From an uncultured Streptomyces sp. (GTDB lineage: Bacteria; Actinomycetota; Actinomycetes; Streptomycetales; Streptomycetaceae): a DNA stretch of 5,542 bases. The notes beneath the pieces are model-generated. The model had not been told where the DNA came from. It ran no database searches and was given only the letters and a program-made list of their open reading frames with translations. Location: the NCBI GenBank assembly GCA_946480485.1, contig CAMLJW010000364.1:1-5542 (forward strand), given 5' to 3'. Positions 1 to 5,333 of this stretch are shown here, piece by piece. Position numbers and translations under genes: made by a program. The first letter of the stretch is position 1, and the number at the start of each line of letters is the position of its first letter.

Positions 1-1134
1 GTCCTCCGTCAGGGCCCGGACCGGGTCCACGACGCCCCAGCCGACCAGCCGGTCGTGCCCGGCAACCGACCGCTCCGCCGTCTGTTCGATCTGGGCCACG
101 ATCCTTTGCCGGGTCCAGTCGCCGTGTTTGGCCTTGATCAGGGCGGCGACCCCGGCGACATACGGGGCCGAGAAGCTGGTGCCGTTGTCCGAGCAGTGGC
201 CGCCTTTGGGGACTGTGGAGATCATGTCGACGCCGGGGGCTGCCACGTCCACGAATTCGCCTGCCTGGGAGAAGGCCGCTCGCTCGTTGTTGCGGTCCGA
301 AGACGCCACAGCCAGCACGCCGTCGTATGACGCCGGGTAGGTCCGTTTCACGGTGCCGCCCAGCCCGTCGTTGCCTGCCGACGCCACGACCACGATCTCC
401 TTGTCCAGGGCCGCGTCGACCGCCTGCTTCAGGGCCGGATCGGGCTCTACCGCGTTCTGTGTGTCCTGGGAGATGTTGATGACGTCGGCCTTGGCCCGGA
501 TCGCGTGGCGGATGGCGGCAGCCAGGGTTTCCGCCGTGCCGTGGCCCTCCGCGTCGTTCTGTTTGATGGGGATGATCGTTGCCTCGGGGGCCAGGCCCAC
601 GAACCCGGTCTTCTCTGCGGGGCGGGCCGCGATGATGCCCGCCACGCGCGTGCCATGGCCGACCGTGTCCGTGGTGCCGTCGTCCTTGCCCCGGTCGATC
701 GGTTCGCCCTTGCTGTCCTTCTCCGGTAGGTAGTTGGCGCCACTCGACGCGTCCACCGCACGCGTGAGCTGCGGATTCTTCATGTCAACGCCCGTGTCGA
801 TCACCGCGACCCGTACGCCTTTGCCTTTGGACTGGGCCCACAGTTCATCCAGGAGGACGCGTTGCAGCGCCCAGGGACGGCCCACGTACTTCTTGTTCGG
901 GAACGTGCACTGGTCGCCGGCTGCGAAGGCGGAAAACACCGGAGCAGCGGATGCGATCACTGTCGTGCTGGTCACCACGGTCAAGGCCGCGGCCACGCGC
1001 GCGGCCCTGCGCAACCAAGAAGATCCGGAAGAGCAAGAAGATCGGGGAGACCCGGAAGTCCCGGAAGACCAGCAGAGCCGGGAGAGCCGGGCGGAGCGGG
1101 AGAACTGGGAAAGATCAAAAGAGGCGTACGTCAT
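1..1134 (-). CDS. mycP: Type VII secretion-associated serine protease mycosin (S8 subtilisin family), 3' end truncated by window
   Basis: Extracytoplasmic subtilisin-like protease of the type VII secretion machine; in mycobacteria mycosins stabilise the ESX membrane complex and process selected substrates. The 378 visible codons are open and contain the whole catalytic core: Asp113 in VAVIDTGVD, His160 in GHGTRVAG, oxyanion Asn255 in SAGNDG, and nucleophile Ser320 in GTSFSAPYVAGV. The C-terminal sequence GWGVVDPVRAL is typical of the family end of the protease domain; the expected C-terminal membrane helix lies beyond position 1. A hydrophobic signal segment spans about residues 44-72, preceded by LRR. 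The ATG at 1134 is chosen because GGTGAGGA lies 4 bases upstream, in the gap after eccB. Odd: about 40 Ser/Arg/Gly-rich residues precede the signal segment, encoded by 9-base repeats. Only two cysteines (76 and 314) follow the signal, perhaps forming one disulfide. Family identity is near certain; the exact N-terminus is less so. Confidence 0.95.
   Translation of the reverse strand, partial: MTYASFDLSQFSRSARLSRLCWSSGTSGSPRSSCSSGSSWLRRAARVAAALTVVTSTTVIASAAPVFSAFAAGDQCTFPNKKYVGRPWALQRVLLDELWAQSKGKGVRVAVIDTGVDMKNPQLTRAVDASSGANYLPEKDSKGEPIDRGKDDGTTDTVGHGTRVAGIIAARPAEKTGFVGLAPEATIIPIKQNDAEGHGTAETLAAAIRHAIRAKADVINISQDTQNAVEPDPALKQAVDAALDKEIVVVASAGNDGLGGTVKRTYPASYDGVLAVASSDRNNERAAFSQAGEFVDVAAPGVDMISTVPKGGHCSDNGTSFSAPYVAGVAALIKAKHGDWTRQRIVAQIEQTAERSVAGHDRLVGWGVVDPVRALTED
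1016..1100. repeat. Imperfect 9-base repeat tract inside the 5' end of the mycosin gene
   Basis: The plus strand is purine-rich with 9/18-base periodicity. CAAGAAGATC occurs at 1016-1025 and again 18 bases on at 1034-1043. The tandem pair ACCCGGAAG/TCCCGGAAG occupies 1050-1067, and AGAGCCGGG occupies 1074-1082 and 1083-1091, followed by the related CGGAGCGGG at 1092-1100. Because the unit is a multiple of three, the repeats stay in frame and encode the Ser/Arg/Gly-rich stretch at about residues 12-40 of the mycosin. Confidence 0.7.
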
Positions 1135-1138
1135 CTGG

Positions 1139-1146
1139 TCCTCACC
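1139..1146 (-). promoter_or_regulatory. Ribosome binding site of the mycosin gene
   Basis: On the minus strand the gap between eccB and the mycosin gene reads GGTGAGGACCAG before the ATG at 1134. The GAGGA core is 4 bases from the start. It is the best Shine-Dalgarno match in this area and supports the long N-terminus over an internal TTG start at codon 41, which lacks one. Confidence 0.6.
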
Positions 1147-1148
1147 CC

Positions 1149-2666
1149 CTACGAACCCTGCGGCTGACGCGCCGCCGCCGTCGACAGACGGGGCCCCGTC
1201 GGCAGGAAGTTGGACCATGCGGCGGGGATCAGCGCCGGGTCCACGGCGGCGTATCCGAGGCGGACCTGGGCCTGCTCGGCCTCCTGGAGGAGCTGCTCGC
1301 GCTTCTTGGCGGAGGTGCCGATGCCCGCGTCGTCCGTCGCGCTGTCGGAGTTGGACTGCATGGCGTAGCGCAGACCCGTGTCGGTGACCAGGAAAACGCC
1401 GCCGGCCTTGGTCTCCGAGCCCTTGAACTGGCGGAAGAGCTGCCCGGAGCCGGGGGTCACATAGGCGCTGGACGAGCCGGTGGCGAGGGTGGCCGGGAGC
1501 TTCGTGCCGGCCCACGTGCTCAAGGTGGTGGTGCCCTTGTCCCGGTCGACGGCGCGCAGGACGTTGCAGAGGGTGTTGCGGCGGCCGGACGACTCGGCTG
1601 CCTCGTTGACCGGCTTCGGCTTCAGGCTGGGCCAGTTGTACTGCGCGCCGAACTCCTTGCCCGGCGTGAAGGCTCCGGCGCTCACCTTGCGTGCCTGGCC
1701 CCTCTGGCCGACGGAGACCAGGTCGCGGCTGTTGAGGAGGAGCGTCGCGGTGAAGGGCGAGACCGGCGCGATGCGTCCGGGCAGCACCACGTAGTCCTGG
1801 GCGGTGGCACCGTCCTCCAGGACCATACCGACCTTGTTGGCCTCGGGATCCTCGCGGACCTGCACGCCGGCGTTCTCTCCGGGCGAGCCGTCCACCGCCG
1901 GGAAGGTGATCGGGTCGCCCTGGTGAAGGGTGTCGAGCCACTCCTGGGAGACCCGCTGCGGATCGCGGCCCAAACCGACGACGGTACGCAGCAGGAGTTC
2001 GTCATCGGCAGACACCTGGTACGCCCTGCCGCCGGCATCAACCACGTAGCGGGTCTTGTCGGGGCCGACCACGTACAACAGCTCGCCGCCACGCAGCCGT
2101 TCGCGGCCCTCTGTTTTGTCCTCCTCGCGTTCCGCGAGGACGAAGGCGGCCTTCTGGATGGCCCTGCCGCCGTCGCTCGGGCGTTCGCACACGGCCCAGC
2201 GCTTCGTGGCACCCGCCTCGGAGGCGGCGGGCAGGCGGTCAGGTGCGTACGGGATACCGATGGTGGCGCCGTGCGGGATGTCCCCCTTGTCGAGGATGGA
2301 CTCGTCGACGTTGATGACCTTGCCCTGGTCGGCGTCGAGGAGGAGCTTCGCGGACGCCATGTTGAGGACGGGGTGCAGCTGGCGCTTGCCGTTCGTGACG
2401 AGGACGACGTACCGGGTCGTGGACTTGCTCGCGATGATCACGTTCTTGTTCGTGGCGTCCCAGTCCTTCGGCGCGGTCGGTTTGAACATCCCCCACCCGC
2501 CGAAGATCGCCAGGATGACCACCCCGACCATGAGGCCGGGCAGCACGCCGCGCAACGGGCGTGGTGCGCCCTCCTCCGAACCGTCGGGTGAATTCTGGAT
2601 GAAGGACGCGAGCATACGTCGCTTCGCGAAGGTGTAGGCGTTGAGTTCGTCCCGCCGTGATGCCAT
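1149..2666 (-). CDS. eccB: Type VII secretion membrane protein EccB
   Basis: Core inner-membrane subunit of the ESX channel, with a short cytoplasmic N-terminus, one membrane helix and a large extracytoplasmic domain. The 505-residue length matches the family. The N-terminus starts MASRRDELNAYTFAKRRMLAS, typical of EccB, and the single membrane helix is at about residues 41-61. The remainder is an extracytoplasmic domain with EccB-like beta-rich repeats; Cys160 and Cys367 are its only evident cysteines and are placed like the conserved disulfide pair of mycobacterial EccB (inferred). The protein ends QPQGS at a TAG stop. The ATG at 2664-2666 is preceded by GGGGAG with a rather long 12-base spacer. 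It is the first gene of the minus-strand unit, followed after 14 bases by the mycosin gene, and is transcribed divergently from eccE. No frameshift or truncation is seen. Confidence 0.95.
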   Translation of the reverse strand: MASRRDELNAYTFAKRRMLASFIQNSPDGSEEGAPRPLRGVLPGLMVGVVILAIFGGWGMFKPTAPKDWDATNKNVIIASKSTTRYVVLVTNGKRQLHPVLNMASAKLLLDADQGKVINVDESILDKGDIPHGATIGIPYAPDRLPAASEAGATKRWAVCERPSDGGRAIQKAAFVLAEREEDKTEGRERLRGGELLYVVGPDKTRYVVDAGGRAYQVSADDELLLRTVVGLGRDPQRVSQEWLDTLHQGDPITFPAVDGSPGENAGVQVREDPEANKVGMVLEDGATAQDYVVLPGRIAPVSPFTATLLLNSRDLVSVGQRGQARKVSAGAFTPGKEFGAQYNWPSLKPKPVNEAAESSGRRNTLCNVLRAVDRDKGTTTLSTWAGTKLPATLATGSSSAYVTPGSGQLFRQFKGSETKAGGVFLVTDTGLRYAMQSNSDSATDDAGIGTSAKKREQLLQEAEQAQVRLGYAAVDPALIPAAWSNFLPTGPRLSTAAARQPQGS

Positions 2667-2691
2667 GTGTGCCTGAATCTCCCCGTGTCTC

Positions 2692-2734
2692 GCGCCGCGT
2701 CTCGTCGTGCGGCGCCGGGGGTCAGCGTCCCCCG
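2692..2734 (-). other. Two adjacent hairpins in the presumed eccB leader
   Basis: GCGCCGC at 2692-2698 pairs perfectly with GCGGCGC at 2709-2715 (7 bp, 10-base loop). Directly next to it CGGGGG at 2716-2721 pairs with CCCCCG at 2729-2734 (6 bp, 7-base loop). If transcription starts upstream of 2734 on the minus strand, both fold in the 5' leader, about 7 bases before the weak GGGGAG ribosome binding site of eccB. There is no T tract on either side, so a classical intrinsic terminator is unlikely. A regulatory role is inference. Confidence 0.45.
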
Positions 2735-2765
2735 CCCTCCGTTGTCAGACCGAACACCTACTATG

Positions 2766-2807
2766 CCGGGTAAGTGATCGGCCTTGTGGAGCGGGTAGGG
2801 TACCCGG
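2766..2807. repeat. Spaced inverted repeat CCGGGTA/TACCCGG
   Basis: CCGGGTA at 2766-2772 and TACCCGG at 2801-2807 are perfect 7-base inverted copies separated by 28 bases. The right copy overlaps the 8-base palindrome GGGTACCC at 2798-2805. Their position between the divergent eccB and eccE starts would suit a regulator-binding pair, but GC-rich DNA makes short inverted repeats common. Confidence 0.35.
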
Positions 2808-2812
2808 ACTTT

Positions 2813-2823
2813 CAAGGACCTTG
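2813..2823. repeat. Palindrome CAAGGACCTTG upstream of eccE
   Basis: A perfect 5-1-5 palindrome about 60 bases upstream of the eccE start. It could be a small operator half-site pair, or chance; no family of regulator is recognised. Confidence 0.3.
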
Positions 2824-2882
2824 GCTGGCGCGGCAATTCGGATGAGTCGCGAGGCGTTGCGAATACATCGGGGGTGGGAGTG

Positions 2883-4217
2883 ATGGCTTCCGGAGCGCGA
2901 GCACGGTCGCGCAACCGGTCTCAGGGAGCGGGCTCTTCGGCGCCCCGGCCGGATCATGGGCGGCAGCGGCCCGCGCCGCCCTCGCGGTCTCAGGGTCCGA
3001 GTGCGCTTCACCTCAGGACGCGTCCCGGACAGTTCGGATCGTTCCGGTGGCAACGGGCCGTTCTGATCGAGATCGCCGCCGCACTGTTGCTCGCGGGGTG
3101 GCTCATCGATCCGGTGGCGCTGGTGCCGACGGGAGTGGTGGCGGTCCTGCTCGTTCTTCTCGCAGTCGTACGTCGCAGGGGACGCCCCCTGCCCGAATGG
3201 CTCGGGGCGGCCAGGGAGTTGAAGGCGCGGCAGCGGCGGGCCGCCAGTACGCCGATCCAGCCCGGTACGGAGCCGGGCCTCGCGCCGGCCGTGGAGTGTG
3301 ATCCGAGCCTGCGGACGTATACGTACGGCGGGCGGGACCAACGGTCCGTCGGAATCATCGGGGACGGGACGTTCGTCACCGCCGTGCTGCTGGTGGAGGC
3401 CGACGCAACCGCGCTGCGGGCCGAGCGGAGTCGGCAGCCACTGCCTCTCGGGCTGGTGCGGGATGCCCTCGAAGTGGACGGGATACGGCTGGAGTCGGCG
3501 CAGACAGTGCTGCACACGCAGCCCGCGCCGGCGCTGCATCTGCCCCAACAGTCGGTGGCTGTCACGAATTACGCGCCGTTGCAGGAGCAAACGGGGGCGC
3601 CGGCGGTGCGCATCACCTGGATCGCGTTGAAGCTCGATCCGGAGTTGTGTCCGGAGGCCGTGGCCGCGCGTGGTGGCGGGCTGGTCGGGGCACAGAAGTG
3701 CGTTGTGCGTGTCGTCGACCACCTCGCGAGCAGGCTCTCCGGGGCAGGGTTCCGTACGACCGTGCTCAACGAGGAGGAACTGATCGCCGCAGTGGCCACA
3801 TCGGCTTGTGCCAACCCTCTGGTGACGGCGGAGGCGGGACGGACCGATATGCCGGAGCGGCGAACCGAGGAGTCCAGCCGGAGCTGGCGCTGCGACAACC
3901 GCAGGCATACCACCTACTGGGTGCGGAAGTGGCCTCAGTTGGGCGGCCGGGGGCCCTCGTTGCCCCAGCTCGTCGCGCTCATCACCGCCGTTCCCGCTCT
4001 GGCCACGACCTTCAGCCTCACGCTGGGGCGTGGTGAGCGGCAGGAGGTGTCACTCACCGGACATATACGGGTGACCGGGCGCAGCGATGACGAGCTGGTC
4101 GCGGCACGACACGCTCTGGAGCACGCCGCGCGTCAGGCCGGGACCGGGCTGGCCCGGCTCGACCGCGAGCAACTGCCCGGTGTGCTTGCCACGCTGCCTC
4201 TCGGGGGTGCTCTGTGA
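2883..4217 (+). CDS. eccE: Type VII secretion protein EccE
   Basis: Peripheral subunit of the ESX inner-membrane complex. From the ATG at 2883 the product has 444 residues. It has a basic, Ser/Pro-rich N-terminal tail (1-57), two closely spaced membrane helices (about 59-75 and 78-96) joined by the short turn IDPVA, then RRRGRPLPEWLG and a long soluble domain. The segment SWRCDNRRHTTYWVRKWP, with conserved-looking aromatic, Cys and His residues, resembles the EccE family core. In-frame GTG codons at 2874 and 2880 are possible starts. The ATG was chosen because the G-rich run GGGGGTGG (2870-2877) lies 5 bases upstream; a GTG start would add only one to three residues. It is transcribed away from eccB, and its TGA stop overlaps the next gene's start, implying translational coupling. 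Identity as EccE is well supported by the two-helix plan and the locus. Confidence 0.9.
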   Translation: MASGARARSRNRSQGAGSSAPRPDHGRQRPAPPSRSQGPSALHLRTRPGQFGSFRWQRAVLIEIAAALLLAGWLIDPVALVPTGVVAVLLVLLAVVRRRGRPLPEWLGAARELKARQRRAASTPIQPGTEPGLAPAVECDPSLRTYTYGGRDQRSVGIIGDGTFVTAVLLVEADATALRAERSRQPLPLGLVRDALEVDGIRLESAQTVLHTQPAPALHLPQQSVAVTNYAPLQEQTGAPAVRITWIALKLDPELCPEAVAARGGGLVGAQKCVVRVVDHLASRLSGAGFRTTVLNEEELIAAVATSACANPLVTAEAGRTDMPERRTEESSRSWRCDNRRHTTYWVRKWPQLGGRGPSLPQLVALITAVPALATTFSLTLGRGERQEVSLTGHIRVTGRSDDELVAARHALEHAARQAGTGLARLDREQLPGVLATLPLGGAL

Positions 4218-5002
4218 TGGCCATGACGACAGCACCGGGAGCAGGTTCGTACGGCTCCCCCGGCGCCGGAGAGCCCTCGGTCGCGGAACGGATGCGCGGT
4301 CATGTGCGCAGCGGGTTCGGGCTGATCGGGCCTCGGCACGGACGGCACGCACTGACCGTGGAACAGGTGGACTCGCTGGCCCTGCCCATCGGGGACGACG
4401 GGGTCGTCGTGGGCGTGGACGCCGAGGGACAGCCCGCAGTGCTGGGGCTCAACCGGCCGACTCCGTACGACGTCGTCCTCATCAGTGGCCTGTGGACCGC
4501 GCAGGTCCTGGCGCTGCGGGCGGCGGCGACGGGTACGCGCGTGGCCGTGGAGACGGCCCGGGCCCGGTCCTGGACGCAGGTGGTGCAGGCCCTGGGCGGC
4601 GGGCAGACCGGCATGACCGTGTACGACGTGGGGCGGGTGCCGCCGCAGGGGGCGTCCGCGGGTGCCCCTGTGCTCGTGGTGCGGGATTGCGGGATGCGGC
4701 CGCCGCGCGGGCGGGTGGTGTCCGGGCCCTGGCAGTCCGTACTGACACTGCTGCCGTACCTCAGCCCGGTGGCTCCTCGACTGGTCCGGCAGGCGCGCCT
4801 CGTGGGCGTGCAGCGGGTCTCGCCCGATGAGGCCGCACAGATAGGCCGGACCATGGGGCTGCCCCACGGAGACGTGGAAGCTCTGCCGACGCTCGCGGAC
4901 GGGCTCACCCTGTGGTGTGCTGACCGTGACCGGCAGTACGTGATGACACAGCCGACGGACGCTGAGACCGGATTGTTGGGTACGCCTCGAAGGATGGACT
5001 AA
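4217..5002 (+). CDS. Conserved type VII locus protein of unknown function, 261 residues
   Basis: Not confidently recognised. The ATG at 4217 shares one base with the eccE TGA (TGATG), preceded by GGGGG at 4203-4207; GTG 4214 and ATG 4223 are in-frame alternatives. The overlap indicates co-translation with EccE. No signal peptide or clear membrane helix is seen, so it is probably cytosolic. After a Gly/Ser/Pro-rich head (about 1-22) comes a likely alpha/beta fold: a strand VVVGVDAEG (63-71), a strand YDVVLISG (84-91), a helix, then the segment at 101-119 (RAAATGTRVAVETARARSW) with a second strand, and a C-terminal WCADRDRQYV. There is no Walker A or catalytic motif. The strand-helix-strand-Trp pattern recalls the cytosolic part of longer EccE proteins from mycobacteria, suggesting an accessory or split EccE-like domain; this is a hypothesis from memory. 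A real gene is strongly supported by coupling, codon bias and context. Confidence 0.85.
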   Translation: MAMTTAPGAGSYGSPGAGEPSVAERMRGHVRSGFGLIGPRHGRHALTVEQVDSLALPIGDDGVVVGVDAEGQPAVLGLNRPTPYDVVLISGLWTAQVLALRAAATGTRVAVETARARSWTQVVQALGGGQTGMTVYDVGRVPPQGASAGAPVLVVRDCGMRPPRGRVVSGPWQSVLTLLPYLSPVAPRLVRQARLVGVQRVSPDEAAQIGRTMGLPHGDVEALPTLADGLTLWCADRDRQYVMTQPTDAETGLLGTPRRMD

Positions 5003-5068
5003 GGGTTCGGGTTTGCGCACCTTTGAAATAGCTGGAGCGTTTTGAACTCGGCTCGAGGCTGGCTTGAT

Positions 5069-5133
5069 GTCAAATCTGCCCGCTTTAGCCACCACTTCGT
5101 CGAGCGCGTACATCACTTCCGGGCAGATGTGAC
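5069..5133. repeat. 14-base inverted repeat with one mismatch, 37-base spacer
   Basis: GTCAAATCTGCCCG at 5069-5082 and CGGGCAGATGTGAC at 5120-5133 are inverted copies matching at 13 of 14 positions; the inner nine pairs, ATCTGCCCG/CGGGCAGAT, are perfect. It could fold as a stem-loop ending the eccE transcript, form a two-site operator, or be the ends of a small inserted element. No T tract follows the right arm, so a classical intrinsic terminator is not supported. Confidence 0.6.
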
Positions 5134-5138
5134 CTAGC

Positions 5139-5159
5139 GGGTGGGACCGTTGGGGTGGG
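5139..5159 (+). other. Potential G-quadruplex tract
   Basis: Four G runs of three or more occur with spacers of 1, 6 and 1 bases: GGG-T-GGG-ACCGTT-GGGG-T-GGG. This satisfies the usual quadruplex pattern. Further runs follow at 5172-5176 (five G), 5196-5199 and 5201-5204 (four each). It lies in the presumed upstream region of the gene at 5334. Whether it folds in the cell is unknown. Confidence 0.5.
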
Positions 5160-5217
5160 CGGACCTGCCATGGGGGTGGTTGTGGTGATTAGGCTGGGGT
5201 GGGGCGCGGCAGCAGAA

Positions 5218-5247
5218 CCCCTGGGCGGGTCGGCCGCGCCACAGGGG
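5218..5247 (+). other. 10-bp stem-loop upstream of the ATPase-like gene
   Basis: CCCCTGGGCG (5218-5227) pairs with CGCC-A-CAGGGG (5237-5247), giving 10 base pairs with a single bulged A at 5241 and a 9-base loop. It is not followed by a T run. It may be a leader structure or a weak terminator separating the eccE unit from the next gene, 87 bases before the GTG at 5334. Confidence 0.5.
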
Positions 5248-5323
5248 AGAGCCGGGCGGACCAGACGGCCTCGGACGACAAGCACAGTCGCCCCGGCACG
5301 GCATGAGGGTGCTCGACCACACC

Positions 5324-5330
5324 AGGAGGA
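5324..5330 (+). promoter_or_regulatory. Strong ribosome binding site AGGAGGA
   Basis: A near-consensus Shine-Dalgarno sequence whose GGAGG core is 4 bases before the GTG at 5334. It is the best ribosome binding site in the window and fixes the start of a gene that runs off the edge. Confidence 0.85.
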
Positions 5331-5333
5331 ATT

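Larger units (their letters stand above)
2667..2882. promoter_or_regulatory. Divergent control region between eccB and eccE
   Basis: This 216-base gap separates the divergent starts and should hold promoters for both transcripts. A possible plus-strand -10 element TACTAT is at 2759-2764 and a -35-like TTGTCA at 2742-2747, but they are only 11 bases apart and do not form a standard promoter. No convincing sigma-70-type pair was found on the minus strand. The region is rich in inverted repeats: 2692-2715, 2716-2734, 2766-2772 with 2801-2807, the GGGTACCC palindrome at 2798-2805 and CAAGGACCTTG at 2813-2823. These could be operators or leader structures. The assignment as a control region rests on position; individual elements are uncertain. 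Confidence 0.6.
5003..5333. other. Structured intergenic region with GC-poor island
   Basis: No convincing complete gene lies in these 331 bases. The first part (about 5005-5120) is only about half GC (47 of 90 bases at 5011-5100) against roughly 70 percent around it, and contains one arm of a long inverted repeat. The second part (5139-5204) is strongly G-rich on the plus strand, followed by a stem-loop at 5218-5247. The gap should carry the end of the eccE transcript and the promoter and leader of the gene at 5334. A weak TTGAAC (5042-5047) with TGATGT 17 bases later is too poor to call a promoter. Confidence 0.7.

Noticed and set aside
55..733. Plus-strand open frames opposite the mycosin gene
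   Set aside because: The minus strand carries all mycosin catalytic motifs in one continuous frame; the plus-strand frames are shadows.
951..2591. Long plus-strand open frame of 546 codons opposite eccB
   Set aside because: It is antisense to a clear EccB gene in high-GC DNA, where strong third-position GC bias creates long open shadows. The product is low-complexity, Arg/Gly-rich and has no recognisable domain.
2742..2764. TTGTCA and TACTAT as a sigma-70-type promoter for eccE
   Set aside because: The 11-base spacer is far too short for the two to work together; each remains only a possible isolated element.
2745..3908. Minus-strand open frame of 387 codons opposite eccE
   Set aside because: Its product is Arg/Pro/His-rich shadow sequence, and it overlaps both the divergent control region and most of eccE.
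5042..5070. TTGAAC with TGATGT 17 bases later as a promoter in the intergenic region
   Set aside because: The -10 match is only two of six consensus positions.
4133..5116. Minus-strand open frame of 327 codons opposite the 261-residue gene
   Set aside because: Most of it is shadow of the coupled gene. Only the part over the GC-poor island (5003-5137) looked protein-like, and that is reported separately as a possible remnant.
5003..5333. tRNA or other known RNA gene in the GC-poor island
   Set aside because: No cloverleaf arms, T-loop GTTC context or other recognisable RNA signature was found by eye.
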